Counted from the first letter of the stretch, positions 50,683 to 60,402 are shown. The stretch: 64,000 nt of DNA from Halobacillus_B rhizosphaerae (GCF_046719735.1 NZ_JAUTWQ010000012.1:1-64000), one strand, 5' to 3'. Translations and numbers: made by a program. The notes: generated from the letters alone by a model not told the origin.

Positions 50683-52830
50683 ATGATAAAGCAAGCTAAA
50701 GAACTGCTGCAGCAATACTATGGGTTTTCTTCGTTTCGTCCAGGACAGGAAGAAGCCATCTCTCATGTTTTAGAAAGAAAAAATACTCTTGCCGTCATGC
50801 CTACCGGAGGGGGAAAGTCATTGTGTTACCAAATTCCAGGTCTCACACTTCCGGGAACGGCCATTATCATTTCTCCGCTTATTTCCTTAATGAAAGATCA
50901 GGTGGACGCCTTGCTTTCTTATGGAGTGGCGGCGACGTACATTAACAGCTCTTTATCTTCAGAAGAGCAGCGAAATCGTATTCAGGATATGGAAAACGGC
51001 CGCTATTCCTTTGTCTATGTTGCTCCTGAAAGGTTTGACTCGCCAGCTTTCATGACAGCTATTCAAGGAATTCAATTAGCTTTAATTGCCTTTGACGAAG
51101 CACACTGTATTTCTCAATGGGGGCATGACTTCAGGCCGAGCTACCGGTCGATCGTTTCAACTTTACAGAAAGTTCCTAACCTCCCCGTTCTGATGGCTTT
51201 AACCGCTACAGCAACTCAAGAGGTCATTCGAGATATTAAACAGCTGATTGAGGTTGATGATGAAGCCGTGGTTAATACAGGCTTTGCCCGGGAGAACCTT
51301 TCCTTTCGAATTATGAAAGGACGCGATAAGCGTGAATTTGTTACCGAGTATTTAGAAAGCCGCCCCCAGGAGGCGGGCATTATTTACACAGCAACTAGAA
51401 AAGATGCTGATCAGCTTCAATCCTTTTTATCCAAGAAAGGTTATGCTGCCGGCAAATACCATGCGGGCATGAGCGAGGATCAGCGGAAGAAGGTCCAGAC
51501 CGATTTTGTCCAGGATGAAATTACGACTATTATCGCAACGAATGCGTTCGGAATGGGAATTGATAAGTCCAACGTCCGCTATGTGATCCACTACTCCATG
51601 CCGATGAATATCGAATCTTATTATCAAGAAGCAGGAAGAGCCGGCCGTGATGGTGAACCGGGAGATTGTGTTCTGCTCTTCTCAAGTCAGGATATTAATT
51701 TACAGCGCTTCCTGATTGACCAGTCTCCTTCAGAGGAGAAGAAAAAAGAAGAGTACGCGAAACTCCAAGCCATGGTGAACTATTGTCACACTCATACTTG
51801 TTTACAGAAATTTATTTTGGAATACTTTGATGATCCCGTCCCACCTGAACCATGCGGCAAGTGTTCCAACTGCATGCATGCCGGGGAAGAACGTGATATG
51901 ACGAAGGAAGCTCAAATGGTTCTTTCCTGCGTGAAACGGATGGGAGGGAAATTCGGCGCCGGTTTAACCGCGAAAGTCCTGCGGGGTTCTTCCGATCAGA
52001 AGGTCCGGCAGTTCCGGTTTCAAGACCTATCTACTTACGGTATTCTTTCCCGCTATACGGAAAAAGAACTCACACGGTTTATTCATTTTTTAACAGCGGA
52101 GGGCTACTTGACGCCCGGACAAGGACGTTACCCTGCTCTACAATTGACGAAGGATTCCTTATCCGTGCTGAAGAATGAAACGTCAGTCGTTATGCTCGTT
52201 GAGGCAACCACTACGAAACAGGAAACCAACTACAACCTAGAGTACTTTGAAGAATTGCGAGCTCTGAGAAAATCATTGGCAGACGAGGCAGGTCTCCCTC
52301 CTTATGTTGTGTTCTCAGATGCTACGCTTAAAGAGCTGACGATTTACTTGCCTGAAGACAAACAAGAAATGCTGGCAGTCAAAGGAGTCGGAGAGCAAAA
52401 GTTCGCTCAGTACGGGGAGGCATTCCTTGAGGTAATTCAACCTTGGGCCGCAGAGCAGGAAGAGAAACCTAAGCCTAAATTTAACACGTCTTCACGGATG
52501 ATTCCTCGGAAGAACCCAGACGATGACCGGCCGAGTCACCTGATTTCTTATCAGATGTGGCAGGAAAACAAAACAGATTTTAAAGCGATCGCTAAAGAAC
52601 GAGGAATGTCAGAGTTAACAATAGAGAATCATATCTTTCGCGCGATTCAAGAAGGAGAAGCGGCTGATTGGGATGAATGGTTCACTCCATCAGAGGAAGA
52701 GCAGGTGCTCTACGAATATAACCAGCTTGAAGAAGATAAGTTAAAGCCCCTTAAGGAGGCACTACCGGATAACATTTCATATCGGATGATTAAAGCGGTC
52801 CTCGTGAAAAACGATTTATGGAAGAAATAA
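50683..52830 (+). CDS. recQ: ATP-dependent DNA helicase RecQ
   Basis: 3'-to-5' DNA helicase for recombination repair and fork restart. Domains in order: helicase core with Walker A PTGGGKS (about residue 47), FDEAHCISQWGHDFR (DExH and the RecQ aromatic loop) and QEAGRAGRDGEPGDC (motif VI); the zinc-binding RQC part (CHTHTCLQKFILEYF, CGKCSNC); a winged helix; HRDC (about 510-590); and a C-terminal helix-turn-helix tail (FKAIAKERGMSELTIENHIFRAI). 715 residues is longer than B. subtilis RecQ because of HRDC plus tail. ATG 50683 is chosen since AAAGGG lies too close to the ATG at 50674. Confidence 0.95.
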   Translation: MIKQAKELLQQYYGFSSFRPGQEEAISHVLERKNTLAVMPTGGGKSLCYQIPGLTLPGTAIIISPLISLMKDQVDALLSYGVAATYINSSLSSEEQRNRIQDMENGRYSFVYVAPERFDSPAFMTAIQGIQLALIAFDEAHCISQWGHDFRPSYRSIVSTLQKVPNLPVLMALTATATQEVIRDIKQLIEVDDEAVVNTGFARENLSFRIMKGRDKREFVTEYLESRPQEAGIIYTATRKDADQLQSFLSKKGYAAGKYHAGMSEDQRKKVQTDFVQDEITTIIATNAFGMGIDKSNVRYVIHYSMPMNIESYYQEAGRAGRDGEPGDCVLLFSSQDINLQRFLIDQSPSEEKKKEEYAKLQAMVNYCHTHTCLQKFILEYFDDPVPPEPCGKCSNCMHAGEERDMTKEAQMVLSCVKRMGGKFGAGLTAKVLRGSSDQKVRQFRFQDLSTYGILSRYTEKELTRFIHFLTAEGYLTPGQGRYPALQLTKDSLSVLKNETSVVMLVEATTTKQETNYNLEYFEELRALRKSLADEAGLPPYVVFSDATLKELTIYLPEDKQEMLAVKGVGEQKFAQYGEAFLEVIQPWAAEQEEKPKPKFNTSSRMIPRKNPDDDRPSHLISYQMWQENKTDFKAIAKERGMSELTIENHIFRAIQEGEAADWDEWFTPSEEEQVLYEYNQLEEDKLKPLKEALPDNISYRMIKAVLVKNDLWKK

Positions 52831-52856
52831 CTTTCTCTGAATGGAGCGCGCTTCTT

Positions 52857-52886
52857 TTGCCATCTTCAGGAGGGAATCTTTATAAT
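52857..52886 (+). promoter_or_regulatory. Possible promoter of kynU-kynB
   Basis: TTGCCA (52857-52862), 18 bp, TATAAT (52881-52886), 20 bp before the kynU start. It suggests that kynUB starts its own transcript rather than relying on recQ. Confidence 0.5.
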
Positions 52887-52905
52887 TAAAAGGAGGAGGA
52901 ATTGG

Positions 52906-54186
52906 ATGACAGAAAGGGTAATTACGAGAGAATCGGTGCGAACTTTGGATCAAGAAGATTCCTTAAGCGAATTCAGAAGTCAATTTTACTTACAAGAACA
53001 CACGTATTATATGGATGGAAACTCTCTTGGCCTGCTTTCAAAAAAAGCAGAAAAAGCATTGCTCACGTCCTTAAACGATTGGAAAAAGCACGGAATTGAA
53101 GGATGGACTGAAGGACAGCAGCCATGGTATTACATGTCTGAAAAACTTGGCGAGCTGACAGCACCGCTTATTGGAGCGGCACCTGAAGAAGTTATCAATA
53201 CCGGATCCATTACGACCAATTTACATCAGCTGTTAGCCACTTTTTACAAACCAGAAGGAAAAAGAACGAAAATTATCGCGGATGCGCTAAACTTCCCTTC
53301 TGACATTTATGCTCTGAAAAGCCAGATTGAGCTTCATGGACTTGATCCCAACGAGCATTTAATACAAGTGGAAAGTTCTAATGGCCATACACTGACTGAA
53401 GAGGATATCATTGCAGCTATGGATGACACTGCGGCTCTGCTTCTGCTTCCATCGGTCCTTTATCGCAGCGGTCAGTTATTGGATATAGAACAGCTTACAG
53501 CAGCGGCTCATAAGCACGGGATTATTGCAGGGTTTGATTTAGCCCACTCTATCGGAGCCCTTCCACATAAGCTCGATCAGTGGGATGTGGACTTTGCCGT
53601 CTGGTGTACGTACAAATACTTAAATAGCGGTCCCGGCGGTGTGGGAGGCTTGTTTGTAAACCAAAAGCATTTGGGCCGAAAACCCGGGTTGGCTGGATGG
53701 TTCAGCTCAAAAAAAGAAAAGCAATTTGATATGGATCATGAGTTAACTCCATCCGACAGTGCTGGGGCCTTCCAAATAGGCACCCCTCATATTCTCAGCT
53801 CAGCTCCCTTGCTTGGCTCTCTTGAAATTTTCCACGAAGCAGGGATTGAGGCGGTTCGTCAAAAATCTCTAAAGCAGACCCGCCTGATGATGGACATGCT
53901 TCACCAGGAATTAAATGAGGCAGGCTTTCAAATCGCCACTCCCCTTGAAGATTCGCAGCGCGGAGGTCATATAAGCCTGCTCCATCCCGAAGCAGCCAGT
54001 ATTTGTAAGGCGCTTAAACAGGAGGGTGTCATCCCTGATTATCGTTCGCCTAATGTGATCCGGCTAGCCCCTATTGCGCTTTATACATCTTTTGAAGAGG
54101 TTTATGATGTCATGATGATCCTTAAAGAAATTATGAATAAAGGGAAGCATAAGCAATACAAAAATGAACGCGGAATTATCGCCTAA
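52906..54186 (+). CDS. kynU: Kynureninase
   Basis: PLP enzyme that splits kynurenine to anthranilate and alanine in tryptophan breakdown. 426 residues, aminotransferase class V fold. Visible: YYMDGNSLGLLSKKAEKAL at the start, NTGSITTNLHQLLATFY (phosphate side), GFDLAHSIGALPHKL with the PLP Asp, and CTYKYLNSGPGGVGG with the Schiff-base Lys at residue 237. AAGGAGGAGG upstream fixes the ATG. It is 10 bp before kynB. A tryptophan dioxygenase gene (kynA) is absent from the window. Confidence 0.96.
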   Translation: MTERVITRESVRTLDQEDSLSEFRSQFYLQEHTYYMDGNSLGLLSKKAEKALLTSLNDWKKHGIEGWTEGQQPWYYMSEKLGELTAPLIGAAPEEVINTGSITTNLHQLLATFYKPEGKRTKIIADALNFPSDIYALKSQIELHGLDPNEHLIQVESSNGHTLTEEDIIAAMDDTAALLLLPSVLYRSGQLLDIEQLTAAAHKHGIIAGFDLAHSIGALPHKLDQWDVDFAVWCTYKYLNSGPGGVGGLFVNQKHLGRKPGLAGWFSSKKEKQFDMDHELTPSDSAGAFQIGTPHILSSAPLLGSLEIFHEAGIEAVRQKSLKQTRLMMDMLHQELNEAGFQIATPLEDSQRGGHISLLHPEAASICKALKQEGVIPDYRSPNVIRLAPIALYTSFEEVYDVMMILKEIMNKGKHKQYKNERGIIA

Positions 54187-54196
54187 GGAGGATATT

Positions 54197-54817
54197 ATGC
54201 AATTAATTGATATTTCAATGAGCCTGACTAACGAAACGCCTGCCTGGCCTGGAGACGAAACTTTTCATTATAAACTTAGTGCTTCCATGGAGGAGACCGG
54301 CTCCGTTAACGTCGGACAGTTTAAAGCAAGCAACCATACAGGTACCCATGTAGACGCTCCGTTTCATTACGATTCTGATGGGTTGAAACTCGGTGATATT
54401 CCAATGGAGCGCTTCACAGGAGATGCCCTGGTCGTCAATGTGGAAGGAATCGAAACCATTATGGCAGAAGATTTAACCTCGTTTGATTTTTCTGGAGTTA
54501 AAAAAGTGTTATTCCGATCCATGAGCTGGAGTGATCGTTCCATCTTCCCTTCCAGTTATACAGTGATCGGCGAAGATGTCGGGAACTTCCTGAAAGAGCA
54601 GGGAATCGACCTTATCGGTGTTGATACACCTTCTGTAGACCCTGAAACTAGTAAAAACCTTACGGGTCACCACTCCCTATACAAGAATGACATTTTAATC
54701 CTGGAAGGGATCCAGCTGGATCATGTAGCTCCAGGCATTTACGAACTCTTTGCTTTTCCGTTAAAAATGGAAGAAGCAGATGGCTGCCCTGTGCGAGCGA
54801 TGTTAAGACAAAAATAA
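54197..54817 (+). CDS. kynB: Kynurenine formamidase
   Basis: Hydrolyses N-formylkynurenine to kynurenine, the step before KynU. Cyclase/KynB family, 206 residues: ISMSLTNETPAWPGDETF, NHTGTHVDAPFHYDSDG with the HxGTHxDxPxH metal motif, GVDTPSVDPETSKNLTGHH and ILEGIQLDHVAPGIYELFAFPL. The frame opens earlier inside kynU, but AAGGAGG before the ATG at 54197 decides. The operon ends in a strong bidirectional terminator. Confidence 0.95.
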   Translation: MQLIDISMSLTNETPAWPGDETFHYKLSASMEETGSVNVGQFKASNHTGTHVDAPFHYDSDGLKLGDIPMERFTGDALVVNVEGIETIMAEDLTSFDFSGVKKVLFRSMSWSDRSIFPSSYTVIGEDVGNFLKEQGIDLIGVDTPSVDPETSKNLTGHHSLYKNDILILEGIQLDHVAPGIYELFAFPLKMEEADGCPVRAMLRQK

Positions 54818-54862
54818 TAAAAGGAGGGGCATCTCCATTGAATGCCCCTCCTTTTTATTATT
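54813..54862. terminator. Bidirectional terminator between kynB and zinc-ribbon gene
   Basis: aaaaggaggggcat pairs with atgcccctccttttt, extended by A/T pairs to about 20 bp; T runs on both strands and convergent genes on both sides. Confidence 0.92.
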
Positions 54863-54864
54863 GA

Positions 54865-55038
54865 TTATTCTGATTCGTCATACTCGACTCCCTGATCTTT
54901 ATGACGGCTCTGACAATCCTTACACATTTTTACTTCTTTTTCTTGTTTCGACGTCAGCAGCTTCCCGCATATGCCGCACTTTCCAAATTCATTCGGGTTG
55001 GCCTGGAAACCTGCTAGTTCATTTTCTGGACCTGGCAT
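54865..55038 (-). CDS. Small zinc-ribbon protein, 57 residues
   Basis: Short protein with two CxxC knuckles, CGIC (Cys 21 and 24) and CKDC (Cys 39 and 42), that can bind one zinc ion. The rest is polar (FQANPNEFGK before, SRHKDQGVEYDESE after). AAGGAGAG lies 6 nt before the ATG and the gene ends at a strong terminator, which supports a real gene. No function known to me; such ribbons can bind protein or RNA. Confidence 0.75.
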   Translation of the reverse strand: MPGPENELAGFQANPNEFGKCGICGKLLTSKQEKEVKMCKDCQSRHKDQGVEYDESE

Positions 55039-55100
55039 ATTGATCTCTCCTTTTTGAAATAACCTCTATCCTACTTATTCCCATAACCCGCTCACTTCAA

Positions 55101-56585
55101 TCATTTACTCATTTCTTTGGCAGCCATAAGTCCGGATAAAGTCACTCCCAATGTGCCTGCTCCAGGGAAAATCGTATCTCCGCATTGAAATACCCCATCA
55201 AGGCCGGTTCGGATCGAATAACTTTTTGCCCAGCTGAACCTACCATCCGGAATATAACCTCCCACTTTGCCAAATGACCGGCGCAGCCATTTATGAAAAG
55301 TTATGGGTGTGCCGGGAAGCACGAAATCGAGCTGCTCAGAAAATCCGGGGAAATAATGGTCTACCGTACGGAGAAGACGGTGTTTCATGGCCTCTTTTCT
55401 TTCAGCATAATGAGCGGTATTCCACCACTGCATAGCATTAGTATGTGTAGAAATAGTAAGCGACCGCATACCCTCCGGTGCCATCTGCCTGTCTTCCGGG
55501 TCTGATAAGGAAAGTAAGAATTGCCCTCCTTCATGAAGGTCGTCAGGATACTCAGGATCAATAAATTGATGATAGAGAACATCAGTCTCAGCGAAAACCT
55601 CTTCTCTCACCCCTGCATGAATGATATAAGCACCCCAGGCGTCTCTTTCTGCCTCCTTTTGCCGGTTAATCATAGATTTACTCGCCAGGCTCTTGTCCAC
55701 GGTGTCGTGAAAGTTGTGAACTGAATTATTCAGCAGTACTTGCTTAGCTGCAAAGGTTTGATCCCGTTTGGATTGCAGCTGGTAAATGCCGTGATCCTCG
55801 CTCACTTGATAAATGGGGTGCCGCATAAAGACGTCATTCCCTGCACGTTTGCAATAATGCGCCAGCTGTTCCGCAATTACAGCCAAACCTCCGCGAACAG
55901 CATACGCTCCTTTATGAAAAGTCTGCAGTGCTGCATAACCTAGAAAAGCCGGACAACGGGTCACATTTGTTTGAACACTGTCCATTAATTCTCCGTTAAG
56001 AAAGGTAATAAATAAGCGATTTTCATGTAATCCGTATTTTTTCAAGCGATCATAGATGGTCTGCCCGAGATAAGGAGCCAGCGGCAGAGAACCTGGTTTG
56101 ACAAGCGGAAGCAAATTCACCCAGTCTTTAAACTTCTTAGGAGGAAAGACCGGAAGCTGGTGCACCAATTGATCCACCATTGCCCCCACCCGAAACACTT
56201 CATCATAGAATGCCTGGATTCTGCTCGGATCACCGGGGAACTTCCGGGCGATTTCCTCATACCACTTCTGCCGCTCCCGATAATAATGAATCGTTCGATC
56301 CGGCAAATGAATATCCATAATCGGACTCAATAGTTTCATGGGAGGAGGCTGCAAGTCTAACTTCTGGTAAAGGTTCGAGAACACTCCGCCGCTTTCAAAC
56401 CCCATTCCAAGAGTCGCCCCTGACTGAAATCGGTACCCGTCTCTCTCAAATTTCCCTGCACTTCCGCCAAGTTCATTTGAAGCTTCAAATACGGCAACAC
56501 TCTTTCCTTCTTTACTCAGCATGGCTGCTGCAGCTAATCCGCCAAACCCGGCGCCTACAACCGCCACATCAAAGATTTTCACCAT
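55101..56585 (-). CDS. FAD-dependent oxidoreductase, phytoene desaturase-like
   Basis: Flavoprotein of 494 residues related to CrtI/CrtN-type desaturases and carotenoid isomerases. The dinucleotide motif VAVVGAGFGGLAAAAMLSKEG is at residues 7-27, followed by VFEASNELGGSAGKFERDGY; the C-terminal FAD motif is GVFQCGDTIFPGAGTLGVTLSGL. A carotenoid or other polyisoprenoid substrate is possible, but no crtM or other crt gene is near it, so a different lipid-like substrate cannot be excluded. Many halophilic Bacillaceae are orange from carotenoids. GGGAGGG before the ATG fits. Single gene. Confidence 0.83.
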   Translation of the reverse strand: MVKIFDVAVVGAGFGGLAAAAMLSKEGKSVAVFEASNELGGSAGKFERDGYRFQSGATLGMGFESGGVFSNLYQKLDLQPPPMKLLSPIMDIHLPDRTIHYYRERQKWYEEIARKFPGDPSRIQAFYDEVFRVGAMVDQLVHQLPVFPPKKFKDWVNLLPLVKPGSLPLAPYLGQTIYDRLKKYGLHENRLFITFLNGELMDSVQTNVTRCPAFLGYAALQTFHKGAYAVRGGLAVIAEQLAHYCKRAGNDVFMRHPIYQVSEDHGIYQLQSKRDQTFAAKQVLLNNSVHNFHDTVDKSLASKSMINRQKEAERDAWGAYIIHAGVREEVFAETDVLYHQFIDPEYPDDLHEGGQFLLSLSDPEDRQMAPEGMRSLTISTHTNAMQWWNTAHYAERKEAMKHRLLRTVDHYFPGFSEQLDFVLPGTPITFHKWLRRSFGKVGGYIPDGRFSWAKSYSIRTGLDGVFQCGDTIFPGAGTLGVTLSGLMAAKEMSK

Positions 56586-56707
56586 TCATCCGTCCCTCCC
56601 TTGCCATCCTATTTAATTATTCCCGTTTTCCACTAAGTCGAATAGGAGATGGGCACATTCCTGACAGCCACCTTTCATAGAAAATAGAAACCAAGCTGTC
56701 CTACATA

Positions 56708-56750
56708 CAAAAAATCCCGAACCAGTAATAAAGAATGGTTCAGGATTTAT
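56708..56750. terminator. CCCGAACC-family terminator, diverged
   Basis: AAATCCCGAACCA pairs with TGGTTCAGGATTT around a short loop. Lies between the PBP stop and the 5' end of the FAD gene, both minus, so it ends the PBP transcript. Confidence 0.75.
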
Positions 56751-56831
56751 GATGAATGGGATTCTTATCTCCCAGCAGCTGAGGAGGGTCGTCTTCAAGC
56801 TAATCTTCTTATTGGTCGATAGCTATCAGCA

Positions 56832-58853
56832 TTATTTATCATTTTCTTCAAATATACGCTTCACTTTCGGCACCAAATAATGGCTTCCGCCTCTATCTTT
56901 CACGTCCTTAATCATCATCGAGACAAGCAGATCTGATTTATTCGTATCCCATGCGACAAACCAGCCATTCTCCTGACCGTTTTTGTCATCAAGCGATTGT
57001 TTAAGCTCAGCGGTACCCGTTTTTCCTGCAAGGTCAATTCCTTCTAGCTGGTGACCATGGGCTGTACCATCGCGAGCATGAACGACTTCCTTCAAGTCTT
57101 TCCGAATGGTCGATGCGGTGTCTTCACTCATAATATTTTCATGCCAGATTTGTCCGGTTTTCTCCTCTTTAAAAAGGGTTGGTTTTAACAGATTTCCATT
57201 GGTTACAAATGGTGTGTAAGTTAAGGCGACATGCAAGGTACTCATTTCCACCTGACCTTGACCATAGCCGGTATCTGCTAACAATACTTCATTATCACCG
57301 AAGCTATCCTGTTTGAGAATTTGAGAAGAACCGATGGGATAAGGAAATGGGAATTCCTCACTAAATCCGAAATCCTTTGATTGCTGCAAAAAGTCAGCGG
57401 CTCCTATCTTTAGAATGGAACGGGCAAAATAAATATTGTCCGAATGAACCAGCGCATCACGCAGTGTCACCTGCTTATCACTGTTCCCCACTCTTGTAAC
57501 CGAGTATCCACCCCACCCGTCCTTACTGAATGTTTTATTCGGAATGGACATTTCTTCGTTAGGGTTGATAGCACCCGTCTCCAGTCCAATGGAAGCTGTT
57601 ATCGGCTTGAATGTGGAACCCGGGGCATAGGTTTTTGAGAATTTATTCAATAGAGGTTTATCCGGATTGTCCTGTAATTGCTTATATTTATCAGTGCTTA
57701 TTCCTAAAATGAAATCATTAGGGTTATAGGAAGGGGTGCTCACTAAGGCATACACTTCTCCAGTCGACGGGTTAATAGCGGCGGAAGAACCCGCATCACC
57801 CTTCATTTGATTGTAGATGCTTTTTTGGAGATCTGCGCGAATGGTCAGATTTACGTCCTTCCCGTCAACCGCCTTCGTTTCTGCCAACACCTTTTTCTCA
57901 TTGCCGTCTTTATCCAGGATCATGACTTTTCCGCCTGAAGTCCCTCTTAATTTGTCTTCTAGTACGCTCTCAAGTCCAGCTCTTCCAATTCTGGAACTTG
58001 AGGTATATCCTTTATCTTTGAGTTTCTCCAGATCTTCGGCAGTGATAGATCCCATATATCCTGTTAAGTGGGCGGCCGCTTCCCCTAGAGGATAAACTCT
58101 GGCACTTTCTTCCTTAAACTTCGTCCCGCTTAATGCTTTAATTTCCTCAATTTTCTTGTCTTCTCCATCTGCGATCGAAGCTAAAGGTACAAAGGAGGAT
58201 TCTTTTACCCAGGACTGATTCAGTTTCTTGTTGATGGATTCGACGGTTATATTCAATATCTCTGCTAATTTTTCCTTCGTTGCTTCTTGATCTCCTTCCA
58301 TCCAGGCTGGGACAAGTCCTACCTGCTGGATGACCCCATTCACAGCAAGTCCGTTGCCATTCTGATCATAAATCTCGCCACGTTCTGGCGTTAGAGTACG
58401 GGCACGGATTGTATCGCCTTGTTCCATACCAGCAAAAATCATGGAAGGATTCCAATTGATCAGCCACTTACTTTCCTCATCACCCTTGTGAAAAACAAGT
58501 TCAGCTTTATGGGAAAATTCTATTTTACCTGCCAAAGAATCCATACTTACGTTATATTTAAATGTCGGCTTGGATTCTTTATCATACTCTTTCTCCTCTT
58601 CCGGAAGATCATATGTAATCGCTAGATCTTTCATATTAATTCCATCATATTTGTTCGTGTAAGCTTCTTTAAACTCTTTCTTAGTGATGGATTCTTTAGA
58701 GCTCTCACTTAACAGCGAGTACATCTCATCGTACTTCTGATTCTCCCACGCTTTCATATAGGCTTTCATCGTATCTTCTGGTTTCGGCTGTTTCGAACAG
58801 CTGACAAGCGCTGCCAAAACGAGGAAAAAAAGAATCATTTTTATAAATTTCAA
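56832..58853 (-). CDS. Class B penicillin-binding protein, MecA_N type (PBP3/PbpC-like)
   Basis: Transpeptidase that cross-links peptidoglycan outside the membrane; 673 residues. An N-terminal signal ends in lipobox LVSC (Cys about 19), so it may be lipid-anchored. The MecA_N/NTF2-like domain (about 25-145) is shared with PBP2a and B. subtilis PbpC; the dimerisation domain starts at RARTLTPERGEIYDQNG. Transpeptidase motifs: PGSTFKP (Ser about 412), HSDN (about 467) and AGKTGTAE (about 607). PBPs of this group often have low beta-lactam affinity; that is family knowledge, not shown here. Single gene. Confidence 0.94.
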   Translation of the reverse strand: MKFIKMILFFLVLAALVSCSKQPKPEDTMKAYMKAWENQKYDEMYSLLSESSKESITKKEFKEAYTNKYDGINMKDLAITYDLPEEEKEYDKESKPTFKYNVSMDSLAGKIEFSHKAELVFHKGDEESKWLINWNPSMIFAGMEQGDTIRARTLTPERGEIYDQNGNGLAVNGVIQQVGLVPAWMEGDQEATKEKLAEILNITVESINKKLNQSWVKESSFVPLASIADGEDKKIEEIKALSGTKFKEESARVYPLGEAAAHLTGYMGSITAEDLEKLKDKGYTSSSRIGRAGLESVLEDKLRGTSGGKVMILDKDGNEKKVLAETKAVDGKDVNLTIRADLQKSIYNQMKGDAGSSAAINPSTGEVYALVSTPSYNPNDFILGISTDKYKQLQDNPDKPLLNKFSKTYAPGSTFKPITASIGLETGAINPNEEMSIPNKTFSKDGWGGYSVTRVGNSDKQVTLRDALVHSDNIYFARSILKIGAADFLQQSKDFGFSEEFPFPYPIGSSQILKQDSFGDNEVLLADTGYGQGQVEMSTLHVALTYTPFVTNGNLLKPTLFKEEKTGQIWHENIMSEDTASTIRKDLKEVVHARDGTAHGHQLEGIDLAGKTGTAELKQSLDDKNGQENGWFVAWDTNKSDLLVSMMIKDVKDRGGSHYLVPKVKRIFEENDK

Positions 58854-59040
58854 ATTAAAGCCCCCCTTATTAAAAACTCTATCATTATTCTACCTTCTAT
58901 CGTTTCTGCTTATCTAGCAGAATCACTCACTCCAAGCTATCCATATTTATATAACAGTTGGACGCGGAAGATGGTTAAATAGTTTCACTTCTCCACCAAA
59001 AAATCACAAATCGGAGCCGGAATGGTTTGTATGAAAGCGT

Positions 59041-59076
59041 AAAAAAGCATGTAGTTTCAAGAGAGAAACTACATGC
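59041..59076 (-). terminator. Terminator of the second aminopeptidase gene
   Basis: GCATGTAGTTTC (59047-59058) pairs with GAAACTACATGC (59065-59076); six T residues follow on the minus strand. Confidence 0.9.
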
Positions 59077-59096
59077 AATTCATATTCATAAAAGGA

Positions 59097-60341
59097 TTAC
59101 TCAAAGGATAGTGCCCAGCTGCCATTGCGCATGACAGGTTCGGTCGTGCCATCCTCTAAGACACCGTCAATATCAATTTCTCCTGATCCCATCATGAAAT
59201 CTACGTGGTTAAGGCTATCGTTCACTCCATGGTCATCCAATTGCTCTTGGTTCATGTCTGATCCGCCGTCAAGACTATTCGGATAGGCTTTTCCTAAAGC
59301 AAGATGACAGGAAGCATTCTCATCATACAAGGTGTTATAGAAAATTAAGCCGGACTGTGAAATTGGGGACTCATGAGGAACGAGTGCAAGTTCACCAAGA
59401 CGTAGAGAACCTTCGTCTGTATCTAAAAGGTGTTTAAGCGTTTCCTCTCCCTCTTCTGCGGTGAAATCCACGACTTTCCCATCTTTAAAGGTAAGAGTAA
59501 AGTTCTCAATCACATTTCCACTGTAGTTCAGTGGCTTTGTACTGCTTACTTTACCATTCACTCCATACTTGTGCGGAACGGTAAAAACTTCTTCAGTAGG
59601 CATATTCGCATTAAACGGAATTCCCTGCTTTTCCGTCTTCGAAGCTCCGCCCTTCCATAGATGGCCTTTAGGCAGATCGACTTCCAGGTCAGTGCCAGGT
59701 GCTTTATAAACAAGCTTGCTGTATTTCTTATTGTTGAGAAAATCACGGGCTTTCGCAAGAGTCTGATTGTGTTGATCCCATGCGGCCACTGGATCCTCTT
59801 GATCGACGCGGACAATACTGAAGATCTGTTCCCAGAGCTTAGCTACAGCATTCTCTTCGTTTTCATTAGGGAAGATCTTCGCTGCCCATGCAGGAATCGG
59901 GATACTCACAATAGACCACTGAATCCGATCGTTCATTGTATAATCACGGAACTTGGCCATTGCTTTCGATCGTGCTTTATTCGCTGCTGCTATCTTCTTG
60001 CCATCAAGCCCTTTTAATAAATCAGGGTCAGTGGAGCGGATCGATAAAACAGCCGCACCCTCCTCGCCAAAATAATTAAACATGTCACGCTGCCACTCTG
60101 GGACTTCTTCTAACACTTTCTGTTCTACATGTTCATAGCGAAGCCGGGTAAGCTGATCGTCACTCCAATTAATATGTACATCCTCAGCACCCATTTCATA
60201 GGCTTTCTTAACAACAATTCTCGTGAAATCCGCACCGTCAATCGTTGAATTAATCATCAGTTTCTGGTCTTTTTGCAGGTTTACACCGGTTCGCAGGGCA
60301 AGCTCTGCATACTTCTCTAATTGATTTATACTTGGCATCAT
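59097..60341 (-). CDS. M29 family aminopeptidase, second paralogue
   Basis: A 414-residue thermophilic-aminopeptidase/AmpS family enzyme, a clear paralogue of the protein at 20768-22009: the same blocks NANMPTEEVFTVPHKYGVNG, SSTKPLNYSGNVIENFTLTF, ESPISQSGLIFYNTLYDENA and HVDFMMGSGEIDIDG occur in the same order. The differences lie mostly in residues 60-215. It releases N-terminal amino acids from peptides using two metal ions. AAAGGAGG before the ATG gives a strong ribosome site. Single gene between a PBP and the ABC-F gene, each with its own terminator. Confidence 0.93.
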   Translation of the reverse strand: MMPSINQLEKYAELALRTGVNLQKDQKLMINSTIDGADFTRIVVKKAYEMGAEDVHINWSDDQLTRLRYEHVEQKVLEEVPEWQRDMFNYFGEEGAAVLSIRSTDPDLLKGLDGKKIAAANKARSKAMAKFRDYTMNDRIQWSIVSIPIPAWAAKIFPNENEENAVAKLWEQIFSIVRVDQEDPVAAWDQHNQTLAKARDFLNNKKYSKLVYKAPGTDLEVDLPKGHLWKGGASKTEKQGIPFNANMPTEEVFTVPHKYGVNGKVSSTKPLNYSGNVIENFTLTFKDGKVVDFTAEEGEETLKHLLDTDEGSLRLGELALVPHESPISQSGLIFYNTLYDENASCHLALGKAYPNSLDGGSDMNQEQLDDHGVNDSLNHVDFMMGSGEIDIDGVLEDGTTEPVMRNGSWALSFE

Positions 60342-60402
60342 AAATTGGCCTCCTTTAACAAAATGTATCCGTATTCATTATTCCACAATCGCGCCATGAT
60401 AA

